Part shown: positions 9,210 through 18,486 of the stretch, piece after piece
Layout: the number at the start of each line of letters is the position of its first letter
Numbering within the stretch: position 1 is the first letter of the stretch
Assembly: GCF_002051585.1 (NCBI RefSeq)
Contig: NZ_MZGX01000008.1
Span: forward strand, 124,001-188,000
Direction of reading: 5' to 3'
DNA length: 64,000 nucleotides
Origin: Ruminiclostridium hungatei
GTDB taxonomy: Bacteria > Bacillota > Clostridia > Acetivibrionales > DSM-1351
Program-made: the position numbers and the translations under genes
The notes under the pieces: generated by a model
Told to the model about the DNA's origin: nothing
Databases searched by the model: none
Seen by the model: only the letters and a program-made list of their open reading frames with translations

Positions 9210-10334
9210 CTAACCTGCCCTGCCGCCGCTTCTCAAATTATAGACAAAGGCAAGAATTTCCGCAACCGCCTGATATAGTTCGGGCGGAATGGGCTGTCCA
9301 ATATCCACTGTACTGTACAAAGTCCTGGCCAGAGGCTTGTTTTCAACAATCTGAACTTTATTTTCAGCAGCAAGCTGCTTTATTCTCAACGCTATATAAT
9401 CCTGTCCCTTGGCAATCACATAAGGTGCGCTGGACTTTTCAGCCTCGTACCTTATTGCTACTGCAAAATGGGTGGGGTTGGTAATTACAACATCTGCCTT
9501 GGGTATCTCCTGCATCATCCTCTTCATGGACATCTGACGCTGCTTTTGCTTTATTTTGGATTTTATCTCAGGATTACCCTCCAACTGCTTGAATTCTTCC
9601 TTGACTTCCTGTTTTGTCATCTTGAGACTTTTTTCATAATCATACCTCTGGTAGAGATAATCCAAAAAACCCACCAGAATCATTGCAATGCATATTCTCA
9701 GTGCCACCGCAAATGCCGCACTTCCTATAAAAGAAAGGATATCCCGCAGGTCGGCATTCATAAGCGCCACAACTTCATTGGACTTAGATTTTAAATAGGA
9801 GTATGCAACTCCGGCAACAATTAAAATCTTTATAATGGACTTAACCAGTTCAACAATGGATCTCATGGAAAATATCCTTTTAAATCCACTGAAGGGGTTT
9901 ATCCTGTTGCCCTGAGGCTTCAAAGTCTCAAGGGTAAAAAGGATTCCCACCTGGGCATATCCCACAATCAGCCCTGCAAACAGTGCAATCAGCAGCAGGG
10001 GCAGTGATGTCTTCGCCAGGACTATAACACCGTCAATGAACAATTTTGCAAGAATACCGGTGTCTATGGCATCCTTATTAGTCAAATATTCTGTAAACGC
10101 CTTCTTTATATATGTGGACAACTGCCCGTATATTATGGAACCAAAAGCGTTCATGGACACGATCATTAAAACCAATACCAGCGAGGCTGACACTTCTCTG
10201 CTTTGAAATACCTGGCCTTTTTTTCTGGCATCACTTTTTTTCTTGGGAGTGGCCTTTTCAGTTTTGTCGTCTCCGCCGCCGGCAAATAGCTGATAATTCA
10301 GCTTCAGGCTTTGTTCCTTAACCAAGCTCGTCAT
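9210..10334 (-). CDS. flhB: FlhB, export substrate-specificity switch
   Basis: Membrane export component that switches secretion from rod/hook to filament substrates. The N-terminal part has the TEKATPKKK motif and four hydrophobic segments. The cytoplasmic domain carries the autocleavage site NPTH (NPTHFAVAIRYE, about residue 287). Length 374 is typical. ATG at 10334 has an AGGAGG site. FliR is a separate upstream gene here, unlike the FliR-FlhB fusion found in some clostridia. Confidence 0.95.
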   Translation of the reverse strand: MTSLVKEQSLKLNYQLFAGGGDDKTEKATPKKKSDARKKGQVFQSREVSASLVLVLMIVSMNAFGSIIYGQLSTYIKKAFTEYLTNKDAIDTGILAKLFIDGVIVLAKTSLPLLLIALFAGLIVGYAQVGILFTLETLKPQGNRINPFSGFKRIFSMRSIVELVKSIIKILIVAGVAYSYLKSKSNEVVALMNADLRDILSFIGSAAFAVALRICIAMILVGFLDYLYQRYDYEKSLKMTKQEVKEEFKQLEGNPEIKSKIKQKQRQMSMKRMMQEIPKADVVITNPTHFAVAIRYEAEKSSAPYVIAKGQDYIALRIKQLAAENKVQIVENKPLARTLYSTVDIGQPIPPELYQAVAEILAFVYNLRSGGRAG

Positions 10335-10366
10335 TCAGTCCTCCTGGAGTTACCACCGGTTAATCC

Positions 10367-11155
10367 TTACCCTGGCACCATTGACCTGATAAATCTGAAA
10401 ATCTCAAGATTCATATCTTCGGTCAGCATTGTCACAATATAAATGAAAGCCGGAATTGTGAGCAAAACAACAATGAGTCCTAAAAATACCTTCAGGGGCA
10501 TACCAAGTACGAAAACATTCATCTGCGGTATGGTTTTGGAAATAATACCAAGCACCACATCCGTAATTATCACTGCTGCCACAATAGGGGCGGCTATCTT
10601 AAAACCCACTGAAAACATGTTCTTAAATACTATTACTATATTATCAACCATGCCTGGGCCTATGACGGCACTTCCCAGCGGTACTATGCTAAAGCTCTGG
10701 TACAGGGCCTTAATAAGCATATGGTGGCCGTTGGTAACAAGAAATATTATCATTGCCATCATATAATACAGGTTTGCAGTAACAGGCACCTGTATGTTAC
10801 TGAGAGGGTCCAGCACGTTTACCATACCGAAGCCTATCTGCATATCAATTATCTGTCCGGCAATATAAATGCTTGTAAACACCGCATATGCCACAAAGCC
10901 TATCACTACTCCCACCAGAAATTCCTTGATAATATACAGTGCATATATCATAAAGTTTCCGGTATCCAGCACCTGCCCCACCGGAACAACATTTGCCATC
11001 AAAAGAGCAGTTGTAAATGCAAAGCCGATCTTAAAGTATACGGGAATATTCCTTCTTCCGAATATGGGAGCGGTTACAAACAAACCTGTCATCCTCACAA
11101 AAATAAGAAGAAACAGCTCTATATTGTTGAGAAACATATCAAACGGAATCTGCAT
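10367..11155 (-). CDS. fliR: FliR, flagellar export gate protein
   Basis: Polytopic membrane protein of the FliP-FliQ-FliR gate. The 262 residues contain about six hydrophobic helices and family signatures such as VRMTGLFVTAPIFGRR and IIDMQIGFGMVNVLDP. A longer reading frame starts at 11182, but the ATG at 11155 has GGGAGG at six bases and fits the family N-terminus (MQIPFDMFLNN). Gene order fliQ-fliR-flhB is the canonical one. Confidence 0.93.
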   Translation of the reverse strand: MQIPFDMFLNNIELFLLIFVRMTGLFVTAPIFGRRNIPVYFKIGFAFTTALLMANVVPVGQVLDTGNFMIYALYIIKEFLVGVVIGFVAYAVFTSIYIAGQIIDMQIGFGMVNVLDPLSNIQVPVTANLYYMMAMIIFLVTNGHHMLIKALYQSFSIVPLGSAVIGPGMVDNIVIVFKNMFSVGFKIAAPIVAAVIITDVVLGIISKTIPQMNVFVLGMPLKVFLGLIVVLLTIPAFIYIVTMLTEDMNLEIFRFIRSMVPG

Positions 11156-11200
11156 GCCAGCCTCCCTTTTGCTGCGGCACAAATGTATAATCGAGCTTCC

Positions 11201-11470
11201 CTATTTAATAAACTGGTTCATATTTGTAAAAATATTCTGGGTATATTCTATCAAAACCCTCAGCATCCACGAACCGAACAGCGCAATGGCAGCTACAACC
11301 GAGAGAATCTTGGGAACATAGGAAAGAGTCTGCTCCTGAATCTGTGTGGTAGCCTGAAAAATACTTACCAAAAGGCCTACAATCATGCTGATGAGCAAAA
11401 CCGGAGCCGATACATATATTACTATTTTCAAGGCTCCCTGTGCGATGTATATGATACCGCTTTCGTCCAT
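11201..11470 (-). CDS. fliQ: FliQ, flagellar export gate protein
   Basis: Small gate subunit of 89 residues with two membrane helices (roughly 13-38 and 52-75) separated by the conserved FQATTQIQEQTLSYVPKI loop. The ATG at 11470 follows a GGGAGGG site; the frame extends further upstream to 11497 but without a better signal. It lies between fliP and fliR. Confidence 0.92.
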   Translation of the reverse strand: MDESGIIYIAQGALKIVIYVSAPVLLISMIVGLLVSIFQATTQIQEQTLSYVPKILSVVAAIALFGSWMLRVLIEYTQNIFTNMNQFIK

Positions 11471-11579
11471 TTTAACCCTCCCGCTGCACAAACCCACTTA
11501 TTGAAAATGTCTGTTTTTACTATATATTACCCAATTAAAGAACCCCTAACCGGCTGAGCCCGGCTGTAAAAAAGCAACA

Positions 11580-12380
11580 TCACCGGGCAAAACTCACAAC
11601 AATGGACTGGGTCAGCATGGACCAACCATCCACCAAAATAAACAACAGTATTTTAAAAGGCAGAGATATCATGGTAGGAGGAAGCATCATCATACCCATA
11701 GACATCAATGTACTTGAAACTACAATATCAATAATCAAAAATGGCAAAAATATTAAAAATCCGAATTTGAAGGCCACCATAAGCTCACTGATTAAAAAGG
11801 CAGGTGCCACTATTGACAGTGAAAGCTTGGATGCCTCCTGAACCTTGATGGGCTCCTTCTGGCCTCCAAGAGTCATAAACAGCGCCAGATCCTTTTCTCT
11901 TTTATTGCTGAAAATCTGTTTTACCATCCAGGTTTTAATGGTTCCCGAGCTCTTTTCAATAGCCTGCTGAGAGGTTATTTCACCTTTTGAATAAGGCTGG
12001 AAAGCGTTTTGATTAATATCTGAAATAACCGGACTCATTACAAAAAAGGTAATAAACAGCGCAAGTCCTATTAAAACCTGATTTGGAGGCATTTGCTGCG
12101 TTCCCAGCGCGTTTCTTAAAAATGACAGGATAATAATAATTCTGGTAAAGCCGGTCATCATTATAAGAATGGACGGAGCCACGGACAATACCGTCAGCAG
12201 CAGCAGCAGTTGGATACTTGAGGATACTTCCTTGGGATTGTCGGAAGCACCGATGCTTATACCGCCCTGGGTTACTGAAATGTTGGGCTCGGCCATAACA
12301 CGCCCGATCATAAGGCAAAAAACCACTACCAAGATACATGTTATAAAGATAAACTTCTTAATTCTTGTTTTCTTCTTCAT
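11580..12380 (-). CDS. fliP: FliP, flagellar export gate protein
   Basis: Core gate protein. It begins with a cleavable signal-like segment (hydrophobic run KFIFITCILVVVFCLMI, then RVMAEP), followed by the family motifs MTGFTRIIIILSFLRNALG and TQQMPPNQVLIGLALF and the C-terminal SSTLMSMGMMMLPP. Length 266 is slightly long because of the signal peptide. The 5' end overlaps the 3' end of fliO by 23 bases, implying coupled translation. Confidence 0.94.
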   Translation of the reverse strand: MKKKTRIKKFIFITCILVVVFCLMIGRVMAEPNISVTQGGISIGASDNPKEVSSSIQLLLLLTVLSVAPSILIMMTGFTRIIIILSFLRNALGTQQMPPNQVLIGLALFITFFVMSPVISDINQNAFQPYSKGEITSQQAIEKSSGTIKTWMVKQIFSNKREKDLALFMTLGGQKEPIKVQEASKLSLSIVAPAFLISELMVAFKFGFLIFLPFLIIDIVVSSTLMSMGMMMLPPTMISLPFKILLFILVDGWSMLTQSIVVSFAR

Positions 12381-12873
12381 TTTGTCCCCGTCTATCGTTC
12401 ATACTGTTGGTTATGTTTTTCAGTCTCTCAAGATTGTTTTTGAACTTATGATTATCAGTTAAGGCTGCCTCCTCCGGTTTTGGGCCGGCAGCAGTTTCTT
12501 CCGTTTTTGAGTTTCCCGCTGCTGAAGAGTTTCCGAAATTAAACCCGCTTATATATTTCTTCAGGATTACCTTGAAATCCATAACCTCCGAAATTGGGTT
12601 TTTAATCTCTTCCTCTTCGTAATCACTTATATTGACCCTGGCCAGAAACTCCACGCTCTTGTTGGTTGCAGACAGTATTAAAAACTCCCTGTCAACCTTA
12701 ACCAGGTGTAACCTGCTGTTAACTCCAAGGCTGAGAGATTCTACAATCTGCATATGATTGCCCTTCATCATTTTCTTCGACTTATAGGTCAGATATTTTG
12801 TTGTTAAAAGCAATATTGCCATAACAACCACAAAAGCCAGCAAAACAGTGAAATACTTAAAAATCCCTTCCAT
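12358..12873 (-). CDS. fliO: FliO, flagellar export gate assembly protein
   Basis: Bitopic membrane protein that helps FliP assemble. One N-terminal transmembrane helix (about 6-26) precedes a small basic SH3-like domain (MQIVESLSLGVNSRLHLVKV, then EFLILSA), which is the FliO signature. A low-complexity charged tail rich in Glu, Ala and Asn follows. Length 171 is in range. ATG at 12873 lies behind a GGAGGGTGAG site. The 206-bp gap to cheY upstream holds no further gene that I can see. Confidence 0.85.
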   Translation of the reverse strand: MEGIFKYFTVLLAFVVVMAILLLTTKYLTYKSKKMMKGNHMQIVESLSLGVNSRLHLVKVDREFLILSATNKSVEFLARVNISDYEEEEIKNPISEVMDFKVILKKYISGFNFGNSSAAGNSKTEETAAGPKPEEAALTDNHKFKNNLERLKNITNSMNDRRGQNEEENKN

Positions 12874-13079
12874 CTCACCCTCCTGATATATAAAAAAGTC
12901 AAACCGGTTTTCTGATAAGATTTCAGGCTGTTATTACTCAACAAACACTTTAGGTTAAAAGTTCATCATTACAAAATATCCTGCAGTCATCTAACAAAAA
13001 TCATACAGCAGGAAAACCCGAGCCATATAAATTTATAGCAACTAGCAGGATATTTTCATTTAATGCATTTCACGCTGCA

Positions 13080-13442
13080 TTAACCTATTACTTTTTTAAC
13101 CGCCTCTACAACGCGGTCTGCCTGGAATGGCTTAACAATGAAGTCTCTTGCTCCTGCTTGTATTGATTCAATAACCATAGCCTGCTGTCCCATAGCTGAG
13201 CACATTATTATTTTTGCATCACTATGTATTTTCTTTATTTCTCTGACGGCTGTTACACCATCCATTTCAGGCATTGTTATATCCATAATAACCAAGTCGG
13301 GAGTAAGTTCCTTATATTTCTCTATAGCTTTTAAACCATTGTCAACATCCGCTGCGATATCATAGCCATTCTTGGACAGGATATCCTTAATCATCATTCT
13401 CATAAATGCTGCATCGTCAACAATTAATATACTTTTCCCCAT
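13080..13442 (-). CDS. cheY: CheY response regulator
   Basis: Single-domain receiver that binds the motor switch when phosphorylated by CheA. In 120 residues it shows the acidic pair D9-D10 (VDDAAFMRMM), the phospho-acceptor in LVIMDITMPEMDG, the switch Ser/Ala region MCSAMGQ and Lys in VKPF. Position just downstream of fliY, the CheY-P phosphatase subunit of the switch, is typical of Firmicutes. Confidence 0.94.
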   Translation of the reverse strand: MGKSILIVDDAAFMRMMIKDILSKNGYDIAADVDNGLKAIEKYKELTPDLVIMDITMPEMDGVTAVREIKKIHSDAKIIMCSAMGQQAMVIESIQAGARDFIVKPFQADRVVEAVKKVIG

Positions 13443-13479
13443 AACGCTCTCTCCTTAACTATTAGTTGATTTTCTAAAA

Positions 13480-14685
13480 CTATAATCGTTTTGATGGATG
13501 AATTATATCTGTAATTCTCACACCAAAGCTCTCATCAATTACTACAACTTCTCCCTTAGCAATAGCTTTTCCGTTTACCAATATGTCAACTGGTTCTCCT
13601 GCAAGCTTGTCAAGTTCAATTATGGAACCTGATCCGAACTCTAAAATGTCTCTTATCAACTTCTGAGTTCTTCCCAATTCAACGGTCACTTGCAGAGGCA
13701 AATCCATTATAAGGCTTATATTTTTCTTTTCCGCCGCAGAAAGTCCGTCATCAAAAGCCTGGAACTGAACAGGCTGTACGCTGACCGGATTTCTTGGCCT
13801 TTGCATTTCCTGGTAACCCGCGTCATAACCGTAACCCTGCATTGGCTGCTGCATCATTGGCGGTTGCTGCATCATTTGCTGCTGCATCATTTGCTGCTGC
13901 ACAGGCGGTTGTTGCATCACCGGCTGCTGCATTGCAGGCTGAGGCTGAGGAACTGCCTGGGATACAGGCGGCAGCTCAGGCTCAGGAGCCGCTTTGGGCT
14001 TGGAGGAATTGAGAAGGCTGCTTACAAGCTCTTTGGCAAACTTCATCGGAAGCAGTTGCATAATCTCACTGTCAATCAAGTTACCTACTACCATTTTAAA
14101 AGCAATTCTTACAAGCACATCATCCATTTCAAATTCCCCGTAAGGATCGCCGTTTCCAAAACTTACAACAAACGCCCTCGGAGGTGAGATGTCAATTCTT
14201 TTTGAAAACATTGACGACATGGAAGTTGCCGAAGAACCTATCATCTGGTTCATGGCTTCACTTATGGCACTTAAATGCAGGTCGGTAAGCTCACCGTCCG
14301 CTATAGTACCCTCTCCACCCATCATCAAATCAGTAATTATTTTTACATCATCCTGTTTAAGGATTAGAAGGTTACTTCCGATTAATCCGTCGGTATATTC
14401 AACTTTGACGGCAACATACTGTGAATTGTAACTCTGGGAAAGCTCACCCCATGTTGTTATTGATACATTTGGAGTGGTAATGGTCACTTTCTGGGATAAC
14501 AGGGTAAACAATGTGGTAGCAGAAGTTCCCATGCTTATATTTCCGATTTCTCCCAAAGCATCTATTTCCTGAGTTGACAGGACATCAGCGGGGCTGCCGC
14601 CTCCAACATTATCTGTAGATTCTTCCGAAGAGGAAGTGCCGTTCAATAAAGCGTCAATTTCTGCTTGTGTCAGCATATCTCCCAT
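13480..14685 (-). CDS. fliY: FliY (FliN/CheC-fusion), flagellar switch phosphatase
   Basis: C-ring switch protein that also dephosphorylates CheY-P. The N-terminus has a CheY-binding peptide (MLTQAEIDALLNG). A CheC-like domain follows with EIGNISMGTS near 43-52 and a second helix around SEAMNQMIGSSA. A Gln/Pro/Met-rich linker is encoded by imperfect repeats at about 13850-13960. The C-terminal FliN (SpoA) domain begins near LIMDLPLQVTVELGRT. Length 401. It follows fliM with one base between. Confidence 0.94.
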   Translation of the reverse strand: MGDMLTQAEIDALLNGTSSSEESTDNVGGGSPADVLSTQEIDALGEIGNISMGTSATTLFTLLSQKVTITTPNVSITTWGELSQSYNSQYVAVKVEYTDGLIGSNLLILKQDDVKIITDLMMGGEGTIADGELTDLHLSAISEAMNQMIGSSATSMSSMFSKRIDISPPRAFVVSFGNGDPYGEFEMDDVLVRIAFKMVVGNLIDSEIMQLLPMKFAKELVSSLLNSSKPKAAPEPELPPVSQAVPQPQPAMQQPVMQQPPVQQQMMQQQMMQQPPMMQQPMQGYGYDAGYQEMQRPRNPVSVQPVQFQAFDDGLSAAEKKNISLIMDLPLQVTVELGRTQKLIRDILEFGSGSIIELDKLAGEPVDILVNGKAIAKGEVVVIDESFGVRITDIIHPSKRL

Positions 14686-14686
14686 T

Positions 14687-15673
14687 CTACTCTTCCTCCC
14701 TTCTAATCACTTCGGTAATTTTAACCGCAACTTTATTTTTCTTGACACCGGGCTTGGCTAAAAACTTGGGCAGGTCTCCCACCAGCACTTCCAGGTCGCC
14801 GTTTATACTGGTCTCCAGCGGCAGCACATCCCCGGACTGAAGATCAAGGAACTCACCGACATTTATCACTGTTCTGCCCAGAACAGCCCTGACCGGAACT
14901 AATGTATTTTCAATTCTGAACTCAATATCCTGCTTGTTGTGTTCAGTTTTTTCATTTTCAATATTTGTGAACCAGAGCTTCGTACTCAGCTTTGGCATTA
15001 TAGGTTCAACCGTCATATGCGGTATGCATATGTTAATCATACCCTTAACCTCTCCGACTACCACATTTAATGTAATCAGAGCTACCATTTCATTTGGATG
15101 GATAATCTGAGCAAACTGAGCATTGGTTTCAATCTTTTCAAGCCTTGGCTTTATGGAAATAATACTTTCCCAAGGCTCCCTCATTAAATTTAAAATCTGT
15201 ATAATAATCCTTTCAAGAATTGCAAGTTCTATCTCGGTAAAGGATCTTATTCTTTCCATGGCAGAACCTCTGCCGCCCAATATCCTGTCAATCAGGGCAT
15301 AGGCTATGCTGGGGTCCATTTCAAAAATAAGAGAGCCGTTCAGCGGACTGAAATCCACAATACCCAACACCACCGGATTTGCCAGTGAATTGCTGAACTC
15401 ACTGTATTGCAGCGCATCTACCGACAAGACGTCCACCTGCACCAGCGACCTTAAGTACCCTGATAAAAAAGACTGCACCAACCTGGCATAGTTTTCATTT
15501 ATGAACTGCAGGGTTCGTTTATGGTCATTGGCAAACTTCGGCGGCTTCTTAAAGTCGTGTAATTTTACTTTTTTTTCGGTTTTAGTAGTCTGAATCTGCT
15601 GGACGTCTATATCACCTGTAGTGAGAGCTTTCAGCAGTTCATCAATCTCATTCTGGGATAATATATCTCCCAA
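14687..15673 (-). CDS. fliM: FliM, flagellar motor switch protein
   Basis: C-ring component that receives CheY-P. N-terminal CheY-binding motif LSQNEIDELLKAL, middle domain with the GGRG signature (ILGGRGSAMERIRSFTEIE) and a C-terminal SpoA domain ending around KVAVKITEVI. Length 328 is normal. The start is TTG at 15673 with a strong AGGAGGTGAG site four bases upstream. Confidence 0.95.
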   Translation of the reverse strand: MGDILSQNEIDELLKALTTGDIDVQQIQTTKTEKKVKLHDFKKPPKFANDHKRTLQFINENYARLVQSFLSGYLRSLVQVDVLSVDALQYSEFSNSLANPVVLGIVDFSPLNGSLIFEMDPSIAYALIDRILGGRGSAMERIRSFTEIELAILERIIIQILNLMREPWESIISIKPRLEKIETNAQFAQIIHPNEMVALITLNVVVGEVKGMINICIPHMTVEPIMPKLSTKLWFTNIENEKTEHNKQDIEFRIENTLVPVRAVLGRTVINVGEFLDLQSGDVLPLETSINGDLEVLVGDLPKFLAKPGVKKNKVAVKITEVIRREEE

Positions 15674-15685
15674 TCAGCTCACCTC

Positions 15686-16195
15686 CTATTGATAAAACCA
15701 ATAATCAAAAACAACGGAGTAAACAAGAGGGCTAGCCTTTTTGTCATTATTCATCAATATTTCATTTATCTTCTTCTTTAAATCCTCAGACGCTTTCTGT
15801 TTGGCATCGCTCTGACTTACCTCTTCAAGTGTGAGACCCTGGAAGTAAGTTCCTATTGCAGAGTTGATTTCTTTATTATAGAAGTCAATCTTCGCAGTTA
15901 TTGCTTCTGCCTTCATACCTTCAACTTCTTTGTAATGCTTCATGCTTGCGCTCAGAACAATAACCGCAACCTGCTTGGGGTCTGTCTTTTTCAAATTGAA
16001 ATTTGATTTTTCAAATATAACCTTGTTGGCAAGCTCATCATCCGTAGGTACCTTTTCAGTAACCAGAACAACCTCTTTTTCTCCTGTAGAACCCTTGTTG
16101 TCGAAAAAGAAATATCCTATAGCAAGGAAAGCAAGTGATATTGAAAGAAACGCCACAATAACCAGTAAAATAAAATAACTGCTTTTTCCTTCCAA
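15686..16195 (-). CDS. fliL: FliL, flagellar basal body-associated protein
   Basis: Bitopic inner-membrane protein that supports stator function. One helix (about 7-30, FILLVIVAFLSISLAFLAIGYFF) precedes a periplasmic-type domain related to stomatin/prohibitin folds. Length 169. The start is TTG at 16195 with GGGGGAT upstream. In many clostridia motA and motB lie between flbD and fliL; here they do not. Confidence 0.88.
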   Translation of the reverse strand: MEGKSSYFILLVIVAFLSISLAFLAIGYFFFDNKGSTGEKEVVLVTEKVPTDDELANKVIFEKSNFNLKKTDPKQVAVIVLSASMKHYKEVEGMKAEAITAKIDFYNKEINSAIGTYFQGLTLEEVSQSDAKQKASEDLKKKINEILMNNDKKASPLVYSVVFDYWFYQ

Positions 16196-16272
16196 AATTG
16201 TATCCCCCTTTATGTTTTAGCGCCAATATCCCTAGGATATTCACGTCTAAAATATAATTCCTATGTTAAAAA

Positions 16273-16473
16273 TTAAGTCGAAATTTCTTTTATTCCGGCA
16301 ATTCTGCCTTTGTATTGTAACACCCTGTCCACTACCTCTTCAACAGACTCTGTAACCACATACTTCTTGCCGTTGACAGTAGATATAACGGTGTCCGGAG
16401 TACTCTCTATAGTTTCTATCAGTTCACAGTTCAACACAAAGGAGGACCTGTTAAGCTTAGTTAATCTTATCAT
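16273..16473 (-). CDS. flbD: FlbD family protein
   Basis: Small (66-residue) soluble protein found in nearly every Firmicute fla operon, between flgE and fliL/motA; its exact role is not settled. The sequence starts MIRLTKLN and has the family core GKKYVVTESVEEVVDRV. The ATG at 16473 has only a distant GGAG; the open frame continues to 16557 but the extension is a hydrophobic non-family sequence, so I use the internal start. Confidence 0.85.
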   Translation of the reverse strand: MIRLTKLNRSSFVLNCELIETIESTPDTVISTVNGKKYVVTESVEEVVDRVLQYKGRIAGIKEIST

Positions 16474-16546
16474 AATATTTTTACTCCAAAAAGACAATAG
16501 ATAAATTCCGTAAAACTTACAAAATAAGACTAAATACATTACTTTT

Positions 16547-16592
16547 ACTACTACCATGGACCTAGGTTTTACCCATGTTCCACGGTAGTAGT
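16547..16592. other. Long stem-loop between flgE and flbD
   Basis: A 14-bp inverted repeat (16547-16560 against 16579-16592) with a single A-C mismatch and an 18-base loop lies in the 128-bp spacer downstream of flgE. On the plus strand it is followed by a T-run, so it would read as an intrinsic terminator against antisense transcription. On the operon strand there is no T-run, so an RNA stabiliser or processing site is more likely. Confidence 0.6.
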
Positions 16593-16601
16593 TTTTAATT
16601 C

Positions 16602-17963
16602 TTATCTCTTCAGGTTAACCAGTTCTTGTAACATTTCGTCGGATGTTGTAATAATTCTGCTGTTTGCCTGGAAGCCTCTCTGAGTGACAATCATGTCGGT
16701 AAATTCTCTTGAAAGGTCTACGTTGGACATTTCAAGCGTTCCCGGACTTAAGGTTCCCACTCCCTCTGAGCCTACCTGTACTCCCTTTGTAAACTCTCCT
16801 GAGTTGGTGGAGGTAATAAACAGGTTATCTCCCACCTTCTGCAAACCTGCAGGATTGGAGAAGCTGGCAAGAGCTATGAGACCCAGCGGCTGCTGCTGTC
16901 CATTGCTGTATATGCCTGTGAGCATACCGTCGGAGCCTATATTGAAGGTAACCAGGTTTCCTGTGGAATACCCGTCAACATTTGTAGGCTTGACAGAACA
17001 GTCGGCTGCAAACATGGTCATGCTGTTAAAGTTAAGCTTTATAGTGAACGGATCTATACCTGAATCATTGGCAGTACCGTCGGGATCTACCGAAAGGTTT
17101 ATCTCAGGCGGCATGGTATCGTCTGAAGTAACCAGCTTTCCCTTGGAATCAAACTTTATTGTGGAGCTTCCGCCTGCATCATAGGTACCCTTGCCGTCCT
17201 TTGAAGAAATGGTATAAGTCCATTCGGTTGTTGACAGCACCGGAGGATCTGCCGTTGTATCTCCAGGGTTTGTCTTTGTCTTTGTAAAGTTTACAGCCAG
17301 CTCGTGGGCATTTCCAAGGCTGTCATACACGGTAAACGGAACAGTGAACTGTACTGCGTCTGCCGTGGTATTGACAGGCAAGCCGGAATCAAGATTTCCT
17401 GCAAACAAAGCGTTTTCAGTAGCTTTTGCCGCAATAACCCTCTTATTGCCGTTGTCTATGTCGGTATAAAGGTTAATGGGCTTGATTTCAGCCTCGGTGT
17501 CAAACTTTACAGAGCCGTCGGGCTGAGGAGTGTATTTCATCCAGCCATACACATTCATACCGCTTCCTGAAACAAGATTGCCCAGCTTGTCCAGTCCGAA
17601 GTTTCCTGCTCTTGTAAACTTAAAGCTGTCGGTATTTGAGCCTTTCACTATAAAGAAGCCCTCTCCCTCGATTGAAAGGTCGGTGGGGTTATCCGTTCTT
17701 TGTGAACTTCCCCTTGTCATCATAGTGTCAACAGCTCCCACACCGGTACCCAGACCAATCTGCATAGGGTTGGTACCGCCTCTGCCCAACGCCGCATCAG
17801 GTGCACCTGCACCTCTGAGTGTCTGGTTGAATACTTCCTGGAAGGTTACTCTTCCTGATTTAAAGCCTAAGGTATTTACGTTTGCCACGTTATTACCAAT
17901 AACGTCCATTTTTGTCTGGTGGGCTCTCAAGCCTGAAACACCAGAGAACATAGATCTCATCAT
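16602..17963 (-). CDS. flgE: FlgE, flagellar hook protein
   Basis: Structural protein of the hook. The N-terminal rod-type motif (MFSGVSGLRAHQTKMDVIGN, then NVANVNTLGFK) and the C-terminal segment (LEMSNVDLSREFTDMIVTQR, then GFQANSRIITTSDEMLQEL) are the coiled-coil assembly ends shared by hook and rod proteins. The central variable domain is rich in Thr, Gly and Asp. Length 453. Start is one of two adjacent ATG codons at 17963/17960 behind GGGGGTC. Confidence 0.95.
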   Translation of the reverse strand: MMRSMFSGVSGLRAHQTKMDVIGNNVANVNTLGFKSGRVTFQEVFNQTLRGAGAPDAALGRGGTNPMQIGLGTGVGAVDTMMTRGSSQRTDNPTDLSIEGEGFFIVKGSNTDSFKFTRAGNFGLDKLGNLVSGSGMNVYGWMKYTPQPDGSVKFDTEAEIKPINLYTDIDNGNKRVIAAKATENALFAGNLDSGLPVNTTADAVQFTVPFTVYDSLGNAHELAVNFTKTKTNPGDTTADPPVLSTTEWTYTISSKDGKGTYDAGGSSTIKFDSKGKLVTSDDTMPPEINLSVDPDGTANDSGIDPFTIKLNFNSMTMFAADCSVKPTNVDGYSTGNLVTFNIGSDGMLTGIYSNGQQQPLGLIALASFSNPAGLQKVGDNLFITSTNSGEFTKGVQVGSEGVGTLSPGTLEMSNVDLSREFTDMIVTQRGFQANSRIITTSDEMLQELVNLKR

Positions 17964-18071
17964 AATTAAATTGACCCCCTTGTATATATAAGGTTCTTAG
18001 TATGGTTCCGTCCGTCATTCAGGAACCTTTCAGCTTCCCGTAAGGGTCCAGCCGATATTGCCTTGCATTGG

Positions 18072-18473
18072 TCATGCGAATATTGCACCGTCGATATTTG
18101 TGAAAACATTTTCTTTCAATTCATTGTTATTTACCGCTGTTATGACCGTCTTGCTCGGAACATTTACTACAAAAGCCATATTGTCCAGTATCACCAATGA
18201 ATCCTTGACTCCTTTTTGCTGTGCCATTGAAACCGCACTGTTGATTTTGTCCTTTTGAGTCTGTGTCAGATCAATGTTTCTTGCCTGCATCCGCATCTCG
18301 GCATGCTTTGAGAATTTTACCCCGGAGCTTTTGTCTATTGCCTGTTGCAGGATACTGTCAAAACCAACGCCGGAATTGCTTGTATTGTTGTTCCTGACTC
18401 CATTTGTCTGGACTTTTCCGGTGGATAAAGGCGAATTAATTATTCTGTTTTGAAAATTATTATTAATGACCAT
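18072..18473 (-). CDS. TIGR02530-type flagellar operon protein
   Basis: Conserved small protein (133 residues) always found between flgD and flgE in Firmicute operons; function is not firmly known. It has the family core GVGFDSILQQAI and FSKHAEMRMQARNI, then a C-terminal region (ILDNMAFVVNVPSKTVITA). ATG at 18473 has a GAAGGTG site. Confidence 0.85.
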   Translation of the reverse strand: MVINNNFQNRIINSPLSTGKVQTNGVRNNNTSNSGVGFDSILQQAIDKSSGVKFSKHAEMRMQARNIDLTQTQKDKINSAVSMAQQKGVKDSLVILDNMAFVVNVPSKTVITAVNNNELKENVFTNIDGAIFA

Positions 18474-18486
18474 TATTCACCTTCTT

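Noticed and set aside
13850-13960. Tandem repeat array
   Set aside because: It encodes the Gln/Pro/Met-rich linker of FliY, a common low-complexity feature.
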